The notes below the pieces were generated by a model. The model was given only the letters and a program-made list of their open reading frames with translations. It searched no databases and was not told the DNA's origin. A stretch of 64,000 bases of DNA from BJGV01 sp964196335 (lineage in GTDB: Bacteria; Pseudomonadota; Gammaproteobacteria; Burkholderiales; Nitrosomonadaceae), in contig OZ250175.1 in assembly GCA_965238155.1 (NCBI GenBank), positions 1,116,001-1,180,000 of the forward strand. The letters are read 5' to 3'. How positions within the stretch are numbered: position 1 is the stretch's first letter; each line of letters opens with the position of its first letter. This document shows positions 8,027 through 17,275 of the stretch, one piece after another. The position numbers and the translations under genes were made by a program.

Positions 8027-8941
8027 TTAGTAGGAAATTGGGCGGTTTTTTTTATGAATCTTCTCCGGATGCCAATTCTCAATGGCCCATTTCCAGAAGG
8101 ATGAAACATTATTTTCTAATAATTCGATTGGTGGTTCCTGGCCCAGGAAATTTACTGCTTCTATTAATTGTTTTACAGGGTTTGATGTATCAAGGAGTGC
8201 TGCGTTGGTTTGTTTACTAAGTTTTTTGCCCCGATTGTTAACTGCAACGGGTAAATGCATATACGTAGGTGTTGAGTAACCTAATAGTTTCTGTAGATAA
8301 ATCTGACGAGGGGTAGAGTCTAGTAGGTCTGCACCACGCACTACATTGGTAATGCCCTGTGTGGCGTCATCTGCCACTACAGCTAATTGATAAGCGTAGA
8401 TTCCGTCAGACCGACGTAGTATAAAATCGCCTGTTTCACTTTCCAGTCTCTGACTAGTCAGACCGTGCAAAGAGTCTTCAAATTCTATAATATTATTATC
8501 TGTTTTAATCCGAATTGCGCCAGGACGATCTTTATTTTGTACATTATTTCGACATGTGCCCGCGTATATTTGACCACTAATTCCTGTGATACTTGAGTCA
8601 GCTATTTCTTTACGAGTACAGGTGCATGGATAAGTTAACCCACGCTTGTTAAGTATAGTAAGTACGTTTTCGTAAGCATCTTCCCTCTGATCCTGATAGA
8701 TTACTTCATGGTCCCATTCCATTCCTAGAATTTCTAGGGCACTAAGGATTTCGTGGGATGCGGCAGGAATCTCACGTGGTTTATCCAGATTTTCGATTCT
8801 GACTAACCACTCGCCATTATGAGATTTTGCTTCCAGATAGCTGCCTACAGCAGCAATTAATGAACCAAAATGTAGCGCACCGGTAGGAGACGGTGCGAAG
8901 CGACCGCGATAATCTGGAACAGAGAGTGGATTGTTTATCAA
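8027..8941 (-). CDS. gluQ: Glutamyl-Q tRNA(Asp) synthetase
   Basis: Paralogue of the catalytic half of glutamyl-tRNA synthetase that attaches glutamate to queuosine at position 34 of tRNA(Asp). The 304-residue length fits the family (no anticodon-binding domain). The adenylate motif is FAPSPTGALHFGS near residue 20, the zinc-site cysteines are in YPCTCTRKE with later Cys/Tyr ligands, and the KMSKS equivalent is KKLSKQ. The start is TTG at 8941, the only plausible initiator before the conserved YRGRFAPSPTG. A queuosine-pathway gene (queD) is present in the window at 30910, consistent with this role. Confidence 0.9.
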   Translation of the reverse strand: MINNPLSVPDYRGRFAPSPTGALHFGSLIAAVGSYLEAKSHNGEWLVRIENLDKPREIPAASHEILSALEILGMEWDHEVIYQDQREDAYENVLTILNKRGLTYPCTCTRKEIADSSITGISGQIYAGTCRNNVQNKDRPGAIRIKTDNNIIEFEDSLHGLTSQRLESETGDFILRRSDGIYAYQLAVVADDATQGITNVVRGADLLDSTPRQIYLQKLLGYSTPTYMHLPVAVNNRGKKLSKQTNAALLDTSNPVKQLIEAVNFLGQEPPIELLENNVSSFWKWAIENWHPEKIHKKNRPISY

Positions 8942-9150
8942 GGCAAGAGAATATAAATTTTGTATTACTTAATACCTTGTTTTGCGCTGTTTATGCTTCT
9001 CGGTAAGCTGGAAACCGGATATATGTACGTAGTGAACTGAATGGTATTATTACATGGTTCCAGCAATTATTAAATTTGATTTAATCAGGTTATTTCGATG
9101 TCGTTATAGGTCTTTATTGTTACATGTTTATTAATTTAAATTAAAAGCGA

Positions 9151-10107
9151 ATGAATATGAAACACCATGTAGTTTTTCTTGATCGGGGTTCTGTTAAGGC
9201 AAAAATACGAAGCTTTAATTTTAAGCATACATATGAAGAATATTCTAAAACCTCATTTGATCAGATTGTACCGCGCCTTCAGCAAGCGACTATTGCAATT
9301 ATTAACAAAGTGCAGTTGAGTGAGAAGATGCTTGTTAAATTACCCCAGCTAAAAATGGTTGCTGTTGCTGCAACAGGTTATGACTGTGCTGATATAGCCG
9401 CATGTCGAAATTACGGAGTTGCAGTGGCTAATATCCGGAATTATGCAACGCATACAGTACCGGAGCATGTGTTTATGATGATCCTGGCTTTGCGCAGAAA
9501 CTTGTTGGCATATCGCCGGGATATTAAGAATGGTATGTGGCAGAAATCAGATCAGTTCTGTCTTTTTACACATGATATTGGTGATTTGTATGGCGCAACT
9601 ATGGGTATCATCGGGAAAGGTGCAATTGGGCAGGGTACAGCGACAATCGCCCGAGGATTTGGTATGCATGTAATATTTTCAGATTACGTATCTTTAAATA
9701 AAGATAACGTAGAATCTGCTCCATTCGAAAATGTATTGGCAGAGTCCGATATACTCTCGCTTCATTGTCCGATGACTCAGGAGACTCGTGATATGATCGG
9801 AATTAATGAACTAAGAAAAATGAAACGTAATGCATTATTAATCAATACAGCACGTGGGGGTTTGGTTAATGAAAAGGCATTGCTTCAAGCGTTGGATGAA
9901 GGCTTAATTGCCGGTGCTGGTTTTGATGTTTTAACTACTGAACCACCTGAAAGCAGTCATCCGTTACTCAATGTGAAACGGCCAAACTTTATTTTGACTC
10001 CGCATGTGGCATGGACTTCAAATGGAGCTATGCAATTACTTGCGGAACAGTTAATTAATAATATTGAGGCATGGGTTGAAGGGAATCCGCAGAATTTAGT
10101 TACTTAA
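9151..10107 (+). CDS. hprA: D-2-hydroxyacid dehydrogenase, probable hydroxypyruvate reductase (glycerate dehydrogenase)
   Basis: NAD(P)H-dependent reductase of the D-isomer 2-hydroxyacid family, 318 residues. The nucleotide-binding motif is GIIGKGAIGQ near residue 150. The catalytic triad is visible as Arg in NTARGGLV, Glu in TTEPPES and His in LTPHVAWTS. Length and the CADIAACRNYGVAV segment fit hydroxypyruvate reductase/glycerate dehydrogenase. In an autotrophic nitrifier this enzyme would serve phosphoglycolate salvage or serine metabolism. It is 25 bp upstream of sucC and probably in the same operon. An alternative ATG lies two codons downstream. Exact substrate is inferred from family. 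Confidence 0.8.
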   Translation: MNMKHHVVFLDRGSVKAKIRSFNFKHTYEEYSKTSFDQIVPRLQQATIAIINKVQLSEKMLVKLPQLKMVAVAATGYDCADIAACRNYGVAVANIRNYATHTVPEHVFMMILALRRNLLAYRRDIKNGMWQKSDQFCLFTHDIGDLYGATMGIIGKGAIGQGTATIARGFGMHVIFSDYVSLNKDNVESAPFENVLAESDILSLHCPMTQETRDMIGINELRKMKRNALLINTARGGLVNEKALLQALDEGLIAGAGFDVLTTEPPESSHPLLNVKRPNFILTPHVAWTSNGAMQLLAEQLINNIEAWVEGNPQNLVT

Positions 10108-10132
10108 AACAAAATATAGTGAGATTTAAAAT

Positions 10133-11302
10133 ATGAAAATTCATGAATATCAGGCCAAGAATCTTTTTCGAAAGTATGGGGTTCCGGTTCTGGAAGGGAT
10201 TACATGTTTTAGCGTAGAGGAAGCAGTTGAAGCTTCAATAAAGCTAGGCGGTGATATATGGGCTGTAAAGGCACAAATTCATGCTGGCGGACGTGGTAAA
10301 GGTGGTGGGGTAAAAGTTGCAAGATCACTAAATGATGTAAAGAAATATGCAGGAGAGATACTTGGAATGAAGCTGGTTACACATCAGACTGGCAGGCATG
10401 GCCAGATCGTTCGGCGACTCTTTATTGAGCAGGGCGCTGCTATACAGAAAGAATTTTATATTGGAATGTTAGTAGACCGTAGTAGTCAACGGGTTTGTCT
10501 AATGGTAAGTTCAGAAGGGGGTATGAATATTGAAGATGTGGCTAATAAAACCCCGGAGAAAATTAACAAAGTGTTGATTGATCCGATAGAAGGGTTGACT
10601 AGTGAAGATGCAAACAGGGTTGCACAGATCATAAACTTTCCACAATGTGATCTGTCTGAAATTACTACATTACTACAAAATTTGTATAAACTATTTGATA
10701 GTACAGATGCGTTACTAGTTGAAGTTAATCCGCTGATACTCACAACCGACAATCATTTTCTTGCGTTAGATGCAAAAATGAGTTTTGATGATAATGCGTT
10801 ATTTCGTCATTCAGAAATCGAAACTTTACGTGATATTGACGAAGAAGATCCGTTGGAGACTGAGGCGTCCAAGCATGATCTTTCATATGTGCCACTTGAC
10901 GGTAATATTGGTTGCTTAGTAAATGGCGCAGGTCTTGCAATGGCAACTATGGACATTATCAAGCTCTATGGAGGAAATCCAGCAAATTTTCTTGATGTAG
11001 GAGGTGGTGCAACTACTGAGAAAGTAACAGAGGCATTTAAATTAATGCTATGTAATACTAATCTAAGAGCTATATTGGTAAACATATTTGGTGGCATCAT
11101 GAAATGTGATGTGATTGCCAGTGGTGTAGTTAAAGCAGCCAGAGAAGTTAAATTAACTTTACCTTTAGTAGTACGTCTGGAAGGAACTAATGCTGATCTG
11201 GGTAAGGGAATATTAGCTGAATCCGGATTAGAGATTATTTCAGCAAATAATATGGATGATGCAGCACAGTTTGTCGTGACAGCTGCGGCTAAAGGAGAAT
11301 AG
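10133..11302 (+). CDS. sucC: Succinyl-CoA synthetase (ADP-forming) beta subunit
   Basis: Beta subunit of succinyl-CoA synthetase, the TCA-cycle enzyme that interconverts succinyl-CoA and succinate with ATP formation. 389 residues: N-terminal ATP-grasp domain starting KIHEYQAKNLF with IHAGGRGKGGGVK, then the C-terminal ligase domain with NGAGLAMATMD and FLDVGGGA. Closely related malate thiokinase (mtkA) of the serine cycle has the same length and similar motifs and often sits beside hpr, but FGGIMKCDVIA and LDGNIGCLVNGAG read as SucC. Two bases separate its stop codon from the sucD start codon. The hprA-sucC-sucD linkage is worth noting. Confidence 0.88.
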   Translation: MKIHEYQAKNLFRKYGVPVLEGITCFSVEEAVEASIKLGGDIWAVKAQIHAGGRGKGGGVKVARSLNDVKKYAGEILGMKLVTHQTGRHGQIVRRLFIEQGAAIQKEFYIGMLVDRSSQRVCLMVSSEGGMNIEDVANKTPEKINKVLIDPIEGLTSEDANRVAQIINFPQCDLSEITTLLQNLYKLFDSTDALLVEVNPLILTTDNHFLALDAKMSFDDNALFRHSEIETLRDIDEEDPLETEASKHDLSYVPLDGNIGCLVNGAGLAMATMDIIKLYGGNPANFLDVGGGATTEKVTEAFKLMLCNTNLRAILVNIFGGIMKCDVIASGVVKAAREVKLTLPLVVRLEGTNADLGKGILAESGLEIISANNMDDAAQFVVTAAAKGE

Positions 11303-11304
11303 TC

Positions 11305-12183
11305 ATGGCAATTCTAATAAATAAAAATACAAGAGTCATGACTCAGGGGATTACTGGAAAGACCGGCCAGTTTCATACAAGAGCATGTATAGAATATGCA
11401 AATGGAAAGAATTGTTTTGTTGCGGGTGTAAATCCAAAAAAACCAGGTGAGAGTTTTGAGCAGATTCCAATTTTTGCAACTGTCAAAGAAGCAAAGCAAG
11501 CTACAGGTGCAACAGTCTCTGTAATATATGTGCCACCGCCTTTTGCTGCTTCAGCAATAGATGAGGCAGTGGACGAGGAGCTTGATTTGGTAATTTGTAT
11601 TACTGAAGGCATTCCAGTGCGCGACATGCTCAGAACTCGTTACAAGATGCATAAAAATAAAACTTTGCTGATCGGGCCTAACTGTCCCGGCATCATTACA
11701 CCTGATGAAATTAAGATAGGGATCATGTCTGGTTATATCCATAAGAAAGGTCGTATTGGAGTAGTGTCTCGTTCTGGTACATTGACTTACGAAGCAGTTG
11801 CTCAATTAATGGAGCAGGGTTTGGGACAGTCAACTTGCATAGGTATTGGGGGTGATCCGATAAATGGATTGAAGCATCTCGATGTGATGAGAATGTTTAA
11901 TGAGGATAATGAAACTGATGCAGTACTTATGGTTGGTGAAATTGGCGGTTCTGACGAGGAAGAATGTGCTGCCTGGATTAAGAGCAATATGACAAAACCG
12001 GTAGTAGGATTCATTGCGGGAGTCACGGCGCCACAAGGAAAGAGAATGGGGCATGCAGGTGCTATTATCTCTGGTGGTAAGGGCACTGCCCAGGAAAAGC
12101 TTGCAACGATGGAAGAATGTGGAATAAAGGTAACTCGTAACCCGGCAGAGATGGGCAAATTGCTGAAGTCAGTGTTACCATAA
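11305..12183 (+). CDS. sucD: Succinyl-CoA synthetase alpha subunit
   Basis: Alpha subunit of succinyl-CoA synthetase. 292 residues. The CoA-binding Rossmann domain is N-terminal (TQGITGKTGQFHT), GPNCPGIITP and SRSGTLTYEA follow, and the phosphorylated active-site histidine is in KRMGHAGAI. The insertion NGKNCFVAGVNPKKPGE and the C-terminal NPAEMGKLLK resemble betaproteobacterial SucD more than malate thiokinase. It forms an operon with sucC, with AAAGGAGAA just before its ATG. After it come 77 bp without a hairpin before the DUF853 gene. Confidence 0.9.
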   Translation: MAILINKNTRVMTQGITGKTGQFHTRACIEYANGKNCFVAGVNPKKPGESFEQIPIFATVKEAKQATGATVSVIYVPPPFAASAIDEAVDEELDLVICITEGIPVRDMLRTRYKMHKNKTLLIGPNCPGIITPDEIKIGIMSGYIHKKGRIGVVSRSGTLTYEAVAQLMEQGLGQSTCIGIGGDPINGLKHLDVMRMFNEDNETDAVLMVGEIGGSDEEECAAWIKSNMTKPVVGFIAGVTAPQGKRMGHAGAIISGGKGTAQEKLATMEECGIKVTRNPAEMGKLLKSVLP

Positions 12184-12260
12184 AGTTAAATTTTGTAGTA
12201 TTAAAATATTTTGACATAGTTATTCTTTATTAATTCTTACTTTCTTATTTGAGGTTTCTG

Positions 12261-13778
12261 ATGGCAGAACCATTACTAATAACAAGTTCCAGTCTTGATA
12301 TAGCCCTGATGCCAAGTCTTGCTAATCGACATGGTCTTATAACTGGAGCAACCGGTACAGGTAAAACTGTTACTTTACAAGCAATGGCTGAGCGGTTTTC
12401 CTCGATTGGTGTGCCAGTCTTCATGGCAGATGTTAAAGGTGATCTGTCCGGACTTTCTGTACCCGGGGCAAATTCACCAAAAATGAAAAAACGGCTTACA
12501 CAACTCAAACTGGATGAGCCTAAATGGTCGGGATTCCCAGTTGTTTTCTGGGACCTGTTTGGTAAATCAGGATATCCGGTACGTGCAACAATTTCAGATA
12601 TGGGACCCAGGTTACTTGGGCGATTGTTCAATTTGAACGATACGCAACAGGGTGTGCTAACTCTAGTCTTTAAAATTGCTGATGATAATGGCATGTTGTT
12701 ACTTGATACAAAAGACCTGCGGTCAATGTTGCAATTTGTAGGTGATAACTCGAAAAGTTTCAAAACAACGTATGGTAATGTTTCAAAAGCTTCAATTGGA
12801 GCAATCCAGCGCTCTCTCCTAGAGATGGAGCATCAAGGAAGCGTTAGTTTTTTTGGCGAGCCAATGCTTGATATCAATGATCTGATACAGACAGATAGAA
12901 AAGGTCGTGGTGTAATTAATATACTTGCAGCTGATAAGCTTATGAATTCACCTAAGTTGTATTCAATGTTCCTGCTATGGCTATTGTCGGAGCTGTTCGA
13001 AATTTTGCCAGAGGTTGGTGATCCGGAGAAACCAAAACTGGTATTCTTCTTTGATGAAGCTCACTTATTATTTCATGATCCACCTAAATCATTACTTGAA
13101 AAAATTGAACAGGTGGTGAGATTGATACGCTCAAAGGGTGTCGGCATATATTTTGTAACACAGAATCCGCTTGATATTCCTGATAGGGTACTTGGCCAGC
13201 TTGGCAACCGGGTACAGCATGCCCTTCGGGCCTTTACACCACGTGACCAGAAAGCAGTTAAGGCGGCGGCTCAGACTATGCGTGCAAATCCTAAGCTCGA
13301 TACCGAGAAGGTGATTTCTGAACTTTCAACCGGTGAAGCCTTAATTTCAATGCTCGATAAGAAAGGCCGGCCAGCTATTGTCGAACGTGCGTTCATATTA
13401 CCACCAGCATCAAAAATGGGACCGATCAGTGATGAGGAGCGTAAAAAAATCATTAAATCATCTGTTATTTTTGGCCATTATGAAGAAGCTATAGATCGTA
13501 AATCAGCGCATGAAATAATTAAAAGACGTATCAAATCTGAGGAAGAAAACACACAAACCTCACATGCCGATAAAGCACAACAGGATTTCGGAGGCGATGG
13601 AGGGATGATGGATATGTTTGGTGATTTGCTGCTTAGCAAGACAGGGCCACGTGGTGGAAATCGTCCGGGTGTTCTGTCGGCTGCAGCTAAAAGCGCAGCC
13701 CGTTCTATTGGTTCACAGGTTGGTCGTGCGCTTTTCAGAGGGATTTTAGGGAATATATTAGGAGGTAAAGGTAGATGA
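12261..13778 (+). CDS. DUF853 / HerA-like ATPase (YjgR family)
   Basis: A 505-residue P-loop ATPase of the HerA/FtsK superfamily, YjgR (DUF853) type. Walker A is GATGTGKTV near residue 30, DVKGDLSGL follows, and the Walker B is VFFFDEAHLL near residue 275, followed by a sensor segment YFVTQNPLDIPD. Role in cells is unsettled; HerA relatives move DNA, but this branch is poorly studied. The C-terminus is Gly/Arg/Ala-rich. I chose ATG 12261 over the upstream TTG because GAGG lies six bases before it. The stop codon overlaps the start of a small lipoprotein gene (ATGA), so the two are translationally coupled. Confidence 0.85.
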   Translation: MAEPLLITSSSLDIALMPSLANRHGLITGATGTGKTVTLQAMAERFSSIGVPVFMADVKGDLSGLSVPGANSPKMKKRLTQLKLDEPKWSGFPVVFWDLFGKSGYPVRATISDMGPRLLGRLFNLNDTQQGVLTLVFKIADDNGMLLLDTKDLRSMLQFVGDNSKSFKTTYGNVSKASIGAIQRSLLEMEHQGSVSFFGEPMLDINDLIQTDRKGRGVINILAADKLMNSPKLYSMFLLWLLSELFEILPEVGDPEKPKLVFFFDEAHLLFHDPPKSLLEKIEQVVRLIRSKGVGIYFVTQNPLDIPDRVLGQLGNRVQHALRAFTPRDQKAVKAAAQTMRANPKLDTEKVISELSTGEALISMLDKKGRPAIVERAFILPPASKMGPISDEERKKIIKSSVIFGHYEEAIDRKSAHEIIKRRIKSEEENTQTSHADKAQQDFGGDGGMMDMFGDLLLSKTGPRGGNRPGVLSAAAKSAARSIGSQVGRALFRGILGNILGGKGR

Positions 13779-14053
13779 GGTGTTTAATCACGATAATGAT
13801 TTTCTTAGTGATTGCAGGCTGTGCATCAACAAACACCAGTAAAAGAGTGAAACCTTCAGAGCCGCTGCCACCAAGCACTCGTCCTACGTATAATCTTGCC
13901 GGGTACCCGCCTGCTTTCAAAGACGGCTATATTGATGGTTGTGAAACTGCTAAGAAGTCTACTTATGGTTTTAAGGATGAGCAGCGCTTTACCGAAGACA
14001 ATCAATATAGGAATGGCTGGAAAGATGGATACAATTTGTGCCTTGGTAAATAG
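13775..14053 (+). CDS. Small predicted lipoprotein
   Basis: A 92-residue protein with a short hydrophobic leader ending in the lipobox VIAGC, so Cys16 would be lipidated. The mature part has the pattern YPPAFKDGYIDG...RNGWKDGY, two copies of an aromatic-x-x-Gly-[YW]-x-Asp-Gly motif found in several small proteobacterial lipoproteins of unknown function. It overlaps the end of the DUF853 ATPase gene by 4 bp and is probably co-expressed. No functional call is possible. Confidence 0.65.
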   Translation: MRCLITIMIFLVIAGCASTNTSKRVKPSEPLPPSTRPTYNLAGYPPAFKDGYIDGCETAKKSTYGFKDEQRFTEDNQYRNGWKDGYNLCLGK

Positions 14054-14232
14054 CAATAGACCAGATATGTTGTCCTTCCTTACTGTTTTAGTTCAATATC
14101 TTGTCGAAGCGTAAATATAAAAAAATAGTGGTAATAGATTCTGTATCATTTCTTAGAAAGTTCTTATTCAAAGTGTTATCGATGTATATAAACTTTCATA
14201 AGTATAATAAATAATTACTTTATTCAATTACA

Positions 14233-15387
14233 ATGAAATATCTAATCTTGTTAGCGCTACTTCTTGTTTCATCACCCATATTTTCTCAACAATCTAAGAA
14301 TCAATCACAATTAAAGCCACAATCTTTATCTGAACTATCAATAACTACAGATACTTATATCCTTACTGATTTCCAAAGTGGACAGACTCTGGTCAGTCAG
14401 AATGCTTCTAAACGTGTTGAACCCGCGTCACTTACTAAGATGATGACGGCACATATTACTTTTTCAGCCCTCAGGCAAAAGCGAATTACCCTAAAACAAA
14501 TTGTGCCTGTTTCGGAAAAAGCCTGGCGCGCAAAGGGCTCGCGAATGTTTATAGAGCCTGGTAAGCCAGTAACAGTAGAAGAACTAGTGAGCGGGTTGAT
14601 TGTACAGTCAGGAAATGATGCCAGTATAGCTTTGGCAGAGGCCATTGCCGGATCAGAGGAAAGCTTTGTACAAATGATGAACAAAGAAGCTGAAAGACTT
14701 GGAATGAAGAATACACATTTTGCCAATTCTAACGGCCTTCCGAATTCAGAACATTTTACCACTGCTTATGATCTGGCCTTACTCGTATCGGACATGATAC
14801 GACGTTTTCCAGAGCATTATCCGCTTTATTCTCTGCGGGAGTATACATACAATAAAATTTCACAATCTAATCGTAATAGACTTTTATGGTTAGACCCTAA
14901 TGTAGATGGCCTTAAGACCGGGCATACTAAATCTGCAGGGTATTGTCTTGTTGCCTCAGCAAAAAGAAGTAATCGAAGATTGATTTCAATTGTACTGGGT
15001 GCTAAATCTGATAATGTGCGTACTATGGAGAGCCAACGTCTATTAAACTATGGTTTTTTATCTTACGACACTGTTCGTGTGTTTCGAAAAAAACAAGAAG
15101 TGACTACTATTCAACTATGGAAGGGCCAACGAGAAATACTTAAGACAGGATTTAATCATGATCTTTATTTCTCGCTTCCTAAGGGGCAGGCTGCTAAATT
15201 AAAGGCTACTATGGAATATAAACAACCAATGATCGCGCCGATAAAAGCAGGGCAGGAAGTTGGTGTGGTCAAATTTATATTTGACGGAAAACAAATAGCA
15301 AAGTATCCGTTGGTGGCCCTGGAATCTATTGATAACTCAAATATTTTCAGCCGTACGTGGGATGAGGTCCTGCTATTGTTTAATTAA
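14233..15387 (+). CDS. dacA: D-alanyl-D-alanine carboxypeptidase (PBP5/6 family)
   Basis: Low-molecular-weight penicillin-binding protein that trims the terminal D-alanine from peptidoglycan stem peptides in the periplasm. 384 residues with an N-terminal signal peptide (MKYLILLALLLVSS...FS). The three serine DD-peptidase motifs are present: SLTK near residue 67, SGND near residue 131 and KTGHT near residue 236. A PBP5 C-terminal beta domain follows, then a weak amphipathic C-terminal helix for membrane attachment. It heads the conserved order dacA-dat-ybeD-lipB-lipA. Confidence 0.92.
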   Translation: MKYLILLALLLVSSPIFSQQSKNQSQLKPQSLSELSITTDTYILTDFQSGQTLVSQNASKRVEPASLTKMMTAHITFSALRQKRITLKQIVPVSEKAWRAKGSRMFIEPGKPVTVEELVSGLIVQSGNDASIALAEAIAGSEESFVQMMNKEAERLGMKNTHFANSNGLPNSEHFTTAYDLALLVSDMIRRFPEHYPLYSLREYTYNKISQSNRNRLLWLDPNVDGLKTGHTKSAGYCLVASAKRSNRRLISIVLGAKSDNVRTMESQRLLNYGFLSYDTVRVFRKKQEVTTIQLWKGQREILKTGFNHDLYFSLPKGQAAKLKATMEYKQPMIAPIKAGQEVGVVKFIFDGKQIAKYPLVALESIDNSNIFSRTWDEVLLLFN

Positions 15388-15422
15388 TTTCGTATCGTAA
15401 TTAAGCCACTCTCAATAATAAT

Positions 15423-16277
15423 ATGATTTATTTAAATGGTTCCTTCATTCCTATCGAGGATGCGCGTATTTCAGTCCTCGACAGAGGATTTATTTTTGGT
15501 GATGGAGTATACGAAGTTATTCCCGTGTACTCACATAGACCTTTTCGTTTAACAGAACACTTGCGTCGATTGCAAAAAAGTCTTGACGGCATTCAACTGA
15601 AAAACCCTTATACTGATATTGAGTGGACAGAATTGGTGGAACAAATTATTGCGAGTAACGAAGGTGACGATCAATATCTTTATTTACAAGTCACCCGTGG
15701 AGTAGCTCCTCGTGATCATGTTTTTCCAAAGGAAGTGATACCCACTGTATTTATTATGAGTTCTCCTTTAGTAGTAGCATCAAAAGAGTTAACTGTTGCT
15801 GGTGTTTCTGCGATCACTGCTAATGATAACCGTTGGTCACGATGTGACATTAAGGCGACCTCTCTGTTGCCAAATGTGTTATTACGTCAGATGGCAGTAG
15901 ATTCTGGAGCAACAGAAACTTTGTTGTTAAGGGAGGGCTTTCTGACTGAGGGTTCGGCAAGTAATGTTTTTGTTGTAAAAGACGAACTACTATTAGCTCC
16001 GCCAAAGAGCCATTTAATGCTATCTGGAATTACCTATGATGTCGTTCTGGAGCTTGCAGATAAATATCAGATATCATATGAAATCAGAGAGATTTCTGAA
16101 TATGATCTACGTACTGCTGCTGAGATTTTACTGACATCTTCAACTAAAGAAATTATGTCTATTACACTTCTTGACGGAAAGAAAGTTGGTAGCGGAAAGC
16201 CGGGCGAGATATTTGCACAGTTGTACCAGTACTATCAGAAGTTTAAGGTTACTATAATGCGAGGGAAATCGTTGTAA
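15423..16277 (+). CDS. dat: D-amino acid aminotransferase (class IV PLP enzyme)
   Basis: Fold-type IV aminotransferase, 284 residues, starting MIYLNGSFIP and followed by DRGFIFGDGVYEVIPV, the hallmark of D-alanine aminotransferases. The PLP lysine is in CDIKATSLLPNV and the phosphate-binding segment in EGSASNVF. It would interconvert D-alanine and D-glutamate for cell-wall synthesis, consistent with its place 35 bp after dacA. Branched-chain aminotransferase and aminodeoxychorismate lyase are relatives; the neighbourhood and the start motif favour the D-amino acid enzyme. Confidence 0.85.
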   Translation: MIYLNGSFIPIEDARISVLDRGFIFGDGVYEVIPVYSHRPFRLTEHLRRLQKSLDGIQLKNPYTDIEWTELVEQIIASNEGDDQYLYLQVTRGVAPRDHVFPKEVIPTVFIMSSPLVVASKELTVAGVSAITANDNRWSRCDIKATSLLPNVLLRQMAVDSGATETLLLREGFLTEGSASNVFVVKDELLLAPPKSHLMLSGITYDVVLELADKYQISYEIREISEYDLRTAAEILLTSSTKEIMSITLLDGKKVGSGKPGEIFAQLYQYYQKFKVTIMRGKSL

Positions 16278-16299
16278 AAGAATTATTAATGCAATTAAC

Positions 16300-16566
16300 A
16301 TGACATCTCGGCCTACATTTATTGATTATCCCTGTGATTTTCCTATTAAGATAATGGGGAAGGATGAGCAAGGTTTTACAAAATCAATTTTGATGATAGT
16401 GAATCGCCATATTCCTAATTTTGATGATAACAGTGTCGAAGCAAGAGTAAGTAAAAAGAATAAATGTTTGAGCCTTACATGTACTGTTCACGTAATTTCT
16501 CAATCTCAATTAGATGCGCTATATCAGGAATTGTGCGACCATCCAATGGTGTTAATGGTAATTTGA
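16300..16566 (+). CDS. ybeD: YbeD / DUF493 family protein
   Basis: An 88-residue ACT-like ferredoxin-fold protein of the YbeD/UPF0250 family, with the typical start FIDYPCDFPIKIMG and end HPMVLMVI. It is conserved between dacA/dat and lipB in proteobacteria and thought to be linked to lipoate metabolism, but its molecular role is not established. No signal peptide. Gaps to dat and lipB are 22 and 43 bp, consistent with an operon. Confidence 0.88.
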   Translation: MTSRPTFIDYPCDFPIKIMGKDEQGFTKSILMIVNRHIPNFDDNSVEARVSKKNKCLSLTCTVHVISQSQLDALYQELCDHPMVLMVI

Positions 16567-16609
16567 CGCATAGATTTAGATATAATCGTTTGAGTTATTT
16601 TGATTAAAT

Positions 16610-17275
16610 ATGGATACTTCATATCTGGACTCGGAAACAGATAATTTAAGAGTCAACATAAAACATTCTGGTATGGTAGATTATCTTTCTACCTGGCAGG
16701 AAATGAAGGATTTTACATTAGCGCGTACAAAAAATACGTTTGATGAGATATGGCTGTTACAGCATCCACCAGTCTATACTCTGGGGGTTGCCGGGAAAAG
16801 GAAACATTTACTTAAAAATAATGGGATCTCTGTAGTTAGAACTGATCGGGGCGGACAAATAACTTATCATGGCCCGGGTCAGATTGTTGCATATCTTTTG
16901 CTTGATATTCGTCGGCTTAAATTAGGTGTAAGGGAATTAGTCAGGAAAATGGAGGGAGCAGTGATAGATTTATTAGAAGAATACTCTATCGATACTAAAG
17001 TTCGCAAAGATGCGCCCGGAGTATATGTAGAAAATGCAAAAATAGCAGCGCTAGGCTTAAAGATTAAAAATGGTTGTTGTTACCATGGGATAGCACTTAA
17101 TGTTGACATGGATCTGACTCCATTTTCTGCAATTAATCCCTGTGGTTACTCTGGATTGGAAATAACACAAACCAGCGACCTTGGAATAAGTGATGGACTG
17201 GGTATTTTAAGTAATAAGCTTTCAGAAAAATTGAAAGCAAGAATTTTTAAAGAAAAGGATAGCGTGGCTATATGA
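16610..17275 (+). CDS. lipB: Octanoyltransferase (lipoate biosynthesis)
   Basis: Transfers octanoate from acyl carrier protein to lipoyl domains. 221 residues. Conserved motif RGGQITYHGPGQ near residue 80, catalytic lysine region AALGLKIKNG and catalytic cysteine in INPCGYSG. The stop codon overlaps the lipA start (ATGA), so the two steps of lipoate assembly are translationally coupled. It starts 43 bp after ybeD. Confidence 0.95.
   Translation: MDTSYLDSETDNLRVNIKHSGMVDYLSTWQEMKDFTLARTKNTFDEIWLLQHPPVYTLGVAGKRKHLLKNNGISVVRTDRGGQITYHGPGQIVAYLLLDIRRLKLGVRELVRKMEGAVIDLLEEYSIDTKVRKDAPGVYVENAKIAALGLKIKNGCCYHGIALNVDMDLTPFSAINPCGYSGLEITQTSDLGISDGLGILSNKLSEKLKARIFKEKDSVAI

Noticed and set aside
11373..12158. 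Minus-strand frames inside sucD
   Set aside because: Serine/proline-rich shadow translations of a conserved gene.
10133..12183. Malate thiokinase (mtkA-mtkB) of the serine cycle
   Set aside because: The order after hprA is suggestive, but the detailed motifs, including the NGKNCFVAGVNPKK insertion, fit succinyl-CoA synthetase better, and no other serine-cycle gene is adjacent.
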